Shown here piece by piece: positions 7,530-9,539 of a stretch of DNA of 9,539 nucleotides. Position numbers and translations under genes: made by a program. Numbering within the stretch: the first letter of the stretch is position 1; each line of letters opens with the position of its first letter. The notes beneath the pieces are model-generated. The model made no database searches and was not told the origin of the DNA. It saw only the letters and a program-made list of their open reading frames with translations. The DNA is from Saprospiraceae bacterium (lineage in GTDB: Bacteria > Bacteroidota > Bacteroidia > Chitinophagales > Saprospiraceae): assembly GCA_013361075.1 (NCBI GenBank), contig JABWAJ010000183.1:1-9539 (forward strand), in the 5' to 3' direction.

Positions 7530-8762
7530 CTACTCCACCCCCACTCGGATCCCCTCCGAATGGCTGCTGAACTCCGGTGCGTACATGCACTGGATGCTCG
7601 TGATGCCATTGGAAAAATCGCCTTTATGCGTTGCCCTCAGGGCGTATTCAAAAACATAAGTGCCTTTGGGCAGGTAGTCAAAGAAGAAATTGGTGGCTGC
7701 ATCGCGGGTACTTTCATAATACCCGAGGCCGCCCTGCCATTTGTAGCTACTCAACACATTCAGCGGCTCAAAGCTGCTGGCGCGCATGTCTTTCATGTGC
7801 ACGTATTCCATGTCACGATCGACGCGCAATTCGAGGCGAACCACCACTTTGTCGCCCGGGTGTAAAGCCGTTTTTTCGCCGATGGGCCGAAGTACAGGGC
7901 CTGTATCCGAAGCCTGCTCAATGAACAATTGCTTCTTCAGTTGCAGGGGCGTTTCTTCGAACGTCTTGATTTTATCCAGGTTTTCAAAATACTGCCAGTA
8001 CAACCCTCCCCACGCCACGGTTTTATTCGGATTTTCCACTTTAACTTTAGCCCATTCTTTGCTCACCGCATTGCCGTCCCAGTTGGTACGGAAATACCCT
8101 GTACCTGCTTCAGCGGTTTGCTGGGCCGCCGCGATGGGATCCGAATACGCTTTTTTCTTCTTCACATTTGGAAAACTAACCTTCACCGGGGTGTCTTCTG
8201 TCAACCAGTTGGCACCATTAGCCAGCAGTACATAAACCGCTGCGGCAGTAGCCTTCGTCGTTTTCCAATGGGTCGTTTGCTTGTTTTTGAGCAGCCAGAT
8301 TTTCAATTCTTCCACCATGTTTTCGTCTTCGGCTACTTCTGCAAATGCTTCTGTGAGCAAAGCATGGGTTTCGATGGGGAGCTGATTCCAGAAATAGCTC
8401 CGCGGGTAATTCCAGTACATGCCCAATTCTTCGCTTTTCAAAGCACGTTCTTTCAGCGACCGCATGATGCGCAGGCCGGCTTCTTTTTTATCATACCGAC
8501 GGAGGGCAAGTGCCAGCAAACCTTGCTCGTACAACCCCTTATTGTTCCAGTATTTTTCAGCCTGTCCGAGGTAATACTCGTGGATTTTGGCCAATTCCAC
8601 ATCTGCAAAAGTCTGGTCTTTGAAAAAAGACCGGGCATACAGGTAGTGGATCACCGTACCGTGCAGGTGGTCGTCTTCAAATTTGGTGCGTTCTGCGCGG
8701 ACATTTTTTTCAAGCTCCCGGTATTCTTCCAACAATTCCAGGTCAATGAACCGGATCGCTTT
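7530..8762 (-). pseudogene. Alpha-2-macroglobulin family protein, C-terminal ~410 residues (5' part missing)
   Basis: Residues ~201-610 of the frame. Bacterial A2Ms are large periplasmic, often lipid-anchored, protease-trapping proteins thought to protect the cell envelope. Seen: helical repeats of the thioester-domain-like barrel (YLYARSFF; GLYEQGLLALALRR; HWKTTKATAAAVYVLL), a linker with WGGLYWQYFENLDKI, then the C-terminal receptor-like beta domain with VVVRLELRVDRDMEYVHMKD, GLGYYESTRDAATNFFFDYLPKGTYVFEY and FSNGITSIQCMYAPEF. These last motifs are highly characteristic of the long Bacteroidota A2Ms, which are well over 1,500 residues. The thioester CxEQ site, if the protein had one, would lie in the missing part. 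The real 3' end is present (TAG at 7530-7532), so this is the natural C-terminus with its 5' portion cut off at the join rather than decayed. Confidence 0.88.
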
Positions 8763-9362
8763 TTCTGAAATTTCTTTCATTTCACCTTCAACCATCGCTA
8801 CAGAATCCAAAGAAGCACCAATCATCATATCGATGTCTGATTGTTCTAATTGAGTTCTACTTGGGTTAATGATGAATTTTCCATCCACTCGAGCAACTCG
8901 AACTTCAGAAATTAAATTGTAAAAAGGAATATCAGAAACAGCTAACGCAGCAGAAGCAGCCAATCCGGCAAGAGCATCTGGCATAACATTTTCGTCATGA
9001 CTCATTAATTGAATCATTACTTGTGTTTCTGCGTGATAATCATCCGGGAAAAGTGGACGTAAAACACGGTCTACTAATCGCATGGTTAATACTTCACTGT
9101 CGCTTGGACGGGCTTCTCTTTTGAAAAAACCACCCGGAAATCTTCCTGCAGCAGCAAATTTTTCACGATAATCTACCGTTAAAGGTAAAAAATCAACATT
9201 TGGATTTGCTGTTCTGGCCGAAACAGCTGTAGCTAAAAGCATACAATCGCCTAAACGAACCACCACAGAACCGTCTGCTTGTTTCGCTAATTTCCCGGTT
9301 TCGATTGAAATGGTGCGTCCATCTCCTAAATCGATAACCTCTTTTGTTACATTTGGAATCAT
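7530..9362 (-). CDS. Chimeric frame: PNPase N-terminus joined to alpha-2-macroglobulin C-terminus
   Basis: An open 610-residue frame whose first ~200 residues are polynucleotide phosphorylase and whose last ~410 are the C-terminal part of a bacterial alpha-2-macroglobulin. Both halves are truncated at the join: PNPase lacks its second RNase PH, KH and S1 domains, and A2M lacks its signal peptide, lipobox, MG domains and bait region. One half is a cytosolic RNA enzyme and the other a periplasmic protein, so a functional fusion makes no biological sense. Leucine codon choice changes sharply at the join. I interpret this as a chimeric assembly (or, less likely, a recombination) that stayed in frame by chance. 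The two parts are described separately. Do not name the product PNPase or A2M in a database without this caveat. Confidence 0.9.
   Translation of the reverse strand: MIPNVTKEVIDLGDGRTISIETGKLAKQADGSVVVRLGDCMLLATAVSARTANPNVDFLPLTVDYREKFAAAGRFPGGFFKREARPSDSEVLTMRLVDRVLRPLFPDDYHAETQVMIQLMSHDENVMPDALAGLAASAALAVSDIPFYNLISEVRVARVDGKFIINPSRTQLEQSDIDMMIGASLDSVAMVEGEMKEISEKAIRFIDLELLEEYRELEKNVRAERTKFEDDHLHGTVIHYLYARSFFKDQTFADVELAKIHEYYLGQAEKYWNNKGLYEQGLLALALRRYDKKEAGLRIMRSLKERALKSEELGMYWNYPRSYFWNQLPIETHALLTEAFAEVAEDENMVEELKIWLLKNKQTTHWKTTKATAAAVYVLLANGANWLTEDTPVKVSFPNVKKKKAYSDPIAAAQQTAEAGTGYFRTNWDGNAVSKEWAKVKVENPNKTVAWGGLYWQYFENLDKIKTFEETPLQLKKQLFIEQASDTGPVLRPIGEKTALHPGDKVVVRLELRVDRDMEYVHMKDMRASSFEPLNVLSSYKWQGGLGYYESTRDAATNFFFDYLPKGTYVFEYALRATHKGDFSNGITSIQCMYAPEFSSHSEGIRVGVE
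8757..8768. other. Junction between two source sequences
   Basis: PNPase similarity ends with EGEMKEISE (codon 200 at 8763-8765), where the family would continue with E/K-EM-VEAIKFAH; A2M similarity begins with AIRFIDLELLEEY from codon 202 (8757-8759). The lysine codon between (AAA, 8760-8762) could come from either parent, so a short microhomology such as GAAAAAGC is plausible. PNPase-side leucines: 13 TTA, 3 CTT, 2 TTG, 0 CTG. The first ~13 leucines of the A2M side: CTG, TTG, CTT, CTC and no TTA. Confidence 0.8.
8763..9362 (-). pseudogene. pnp: Polynucleotide phosphorylase, N-terminal ~200 residues (3' part missing)
   Basis: PNPase degrades RNA 3' to 5' by phosphorolysis, releasing nucleoside diphosphates; a cytosolic trimer. 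The visible part is most of the first RNase PH domain: GRTISIETGKLAKQADGSV (15-33), FLPLTVDYREKFAAAGRFPGG (58-78), the conserved SDSEVLTMRLVDRVLRPLFP (87-106), SHDENVMPDALA (121-132) and INPSRTQLE (165-173). The wording is very close to what I know of Flavobacteriaceae PNPases. A normal protein is ~700 residues or more; here it is cut after residue ~200 at the join, before the second RNase PH, KH and S1 domains, which hold the catalytic core. The ATG at 9362 gives the expected MIPNVTKEVIDLGDG start; no Shine-Dalgarno. The upstream terminator and probable rpsO end fit the conserved rpsO-pnp order. Confidence 0.92.
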
Positions 9363-9496
9363 AAAAATTCTAATTTGGTATTAATTATTAGGTTTAGTTG
9401 TGTTGTTGTGTGTAGTTGTTGTGTAACCCAATGAAAAACCAAACTTTTTTATTCCCTACCCAAAATGCAATCGGGTATTTTTACTTTAAAATATAT
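9363..9496 (-). promoter_or_regulatory. Leader/promoter region of pnp
   Basis: About 135 bp of AT-rich DNA between the upstream terminator and the pnp start. Read on the minus strand, the part nearest the gene is a CA-rich, G-poor stretch (ACACAACAACTACACACAACAACACAAC, here ~9399-9426, a loose ACA/CAA repetition), likely an unstructured 5' leader. Further upstream AAAGTTTG (~9442-9449) is a partial -7-like match. A promoter here is expected but no box is convincing. Confidence 0.35.
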
Positions 9497-9523
9497 AAAA
9501 CAAAAAGGGGCACAAAGCCCCTT
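9497..9523 (-). terminator. Intrinsic terminator upstream of pnp (rpsO end)
   Basis: On the minus strand AAGGGGC pairs with GCCCCTT (7 bp, plus-strand positions 9505-9511 and 9517-9523) over a 5-base TTTGT loop, followed by a T-rich tail TTTGTTTT. It lies 6 bp after a TAA stop (9530-9532), as expected for the end of the gene preceding pnp. Confidence 0.85.
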
Positions 9524-9529
9524 AGTTGA

Positions 9530-9539
9530 TTATTTTCTA
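9530..9539 (-). CDS. rpsO: Probable last codons of 30S ribosomal protein S15 (partial)
   Basis: Only the codons AGA AAA TAA (Arg-Lys-stop) are in the window. S15 of Flavobacteriaceae ends in a -RK dipeptide as I recall, rpsO is the standard upstream neighbour of pnp, and a terminator follows directly. The call rests on context; the sequence itself is too short to prove it. Confidence 0.35.

Noticed and set aside
7929..8768. Plus-strand 279-residue Phe-rich frame opposite the A2M part
   Set aside because: Its composition is the complement of Lys/Glu-rich A2M codons; it stops near the join only by chance.
7530..9362. A real bifunctional PNPase–A2M enzyme
   Set aside because: Both halves are truncated inside domains, belong to different cell compartments, and differ in codon style.
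9399..9426. ACA/CAA repetition upstream of pnp as a CRISPR or tandem repeat
   Set aside because: Units are 2-3 bases and irregular; it is simple low-complexity leader sequence.

Overview
The window looks like chromosomal DNA from a member of the Bacteroidota. Evidence seen in the sequence: a secreted protein ending in a classic type IX secretion (T9SS) C-terminal signal, a second large secreted protein with Lamin-Tail-Domain modules, promoter-like TAnnTTTG boxes, and mostly absent Shine-Dalgarno sequences. A Saprospiraceae-like host is my inference from the family mix (DUF1800/DUF1501 pair, lamin-tail exoprotein, large alpha-2-macroglobulin); I could not search databases.

Layout. Bases 1-60 are the last codons of an upstream + strand gene, probably a DUF1800 protein. 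It is followed by a full DUF1501 exoprotein (114-1676, +) with a twin-arginine-like leader and a T9SS type-A sorting domain. Converging on it is an 871-residue secreted lamin-tail protein (1806-4421, -). Divergent from that gene, across a 92-bp promoter region, is aspartate-semialdehyde dehydrogenase asd (4514-5542, +), the only core metabolic gene that is complete here. After a 313-bp gap comes a long coiled-coil protein of unknown function (5856-7436, +), closed by a very strong 18-bp-stem terminator.

The right end is not ordinary. One continuous minus-strand frame (9362 down to 7530) joins the first ~200 residues of polynucleotide phosphorylase (PNPase) to the last ~410 residues of a bacterial alpha-2-macroglobulin. 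The join lies at about 8757-8768. On the PNPase side the leucine codons are 13 TTA of 18 with no CTG; on the other side, next to the join, they are CTG/TTG/CTT/CTC with no TTA. Upstream of pnp there is a terminator and what looks like the last codons of rpsO, the usual rpsO-pnp arrangement of a Flavobacteriaceae-type genome. The simplest reading is a contig chimera: about 780 bases from a second, lower-GC Bacteroidota attached to the main genome inside an A2M gene. A real recombination product is possible but less likely. The fused protein should not be treated as a natural two-domain enzyme.

I see no CRISPR array, insertion sequence, tRNA, rRNA or defence cassette. Apart from the chimeric join, the best leads are the unassigned coiled-coil protein and the DUF1800/DUF1501 secreted pair.
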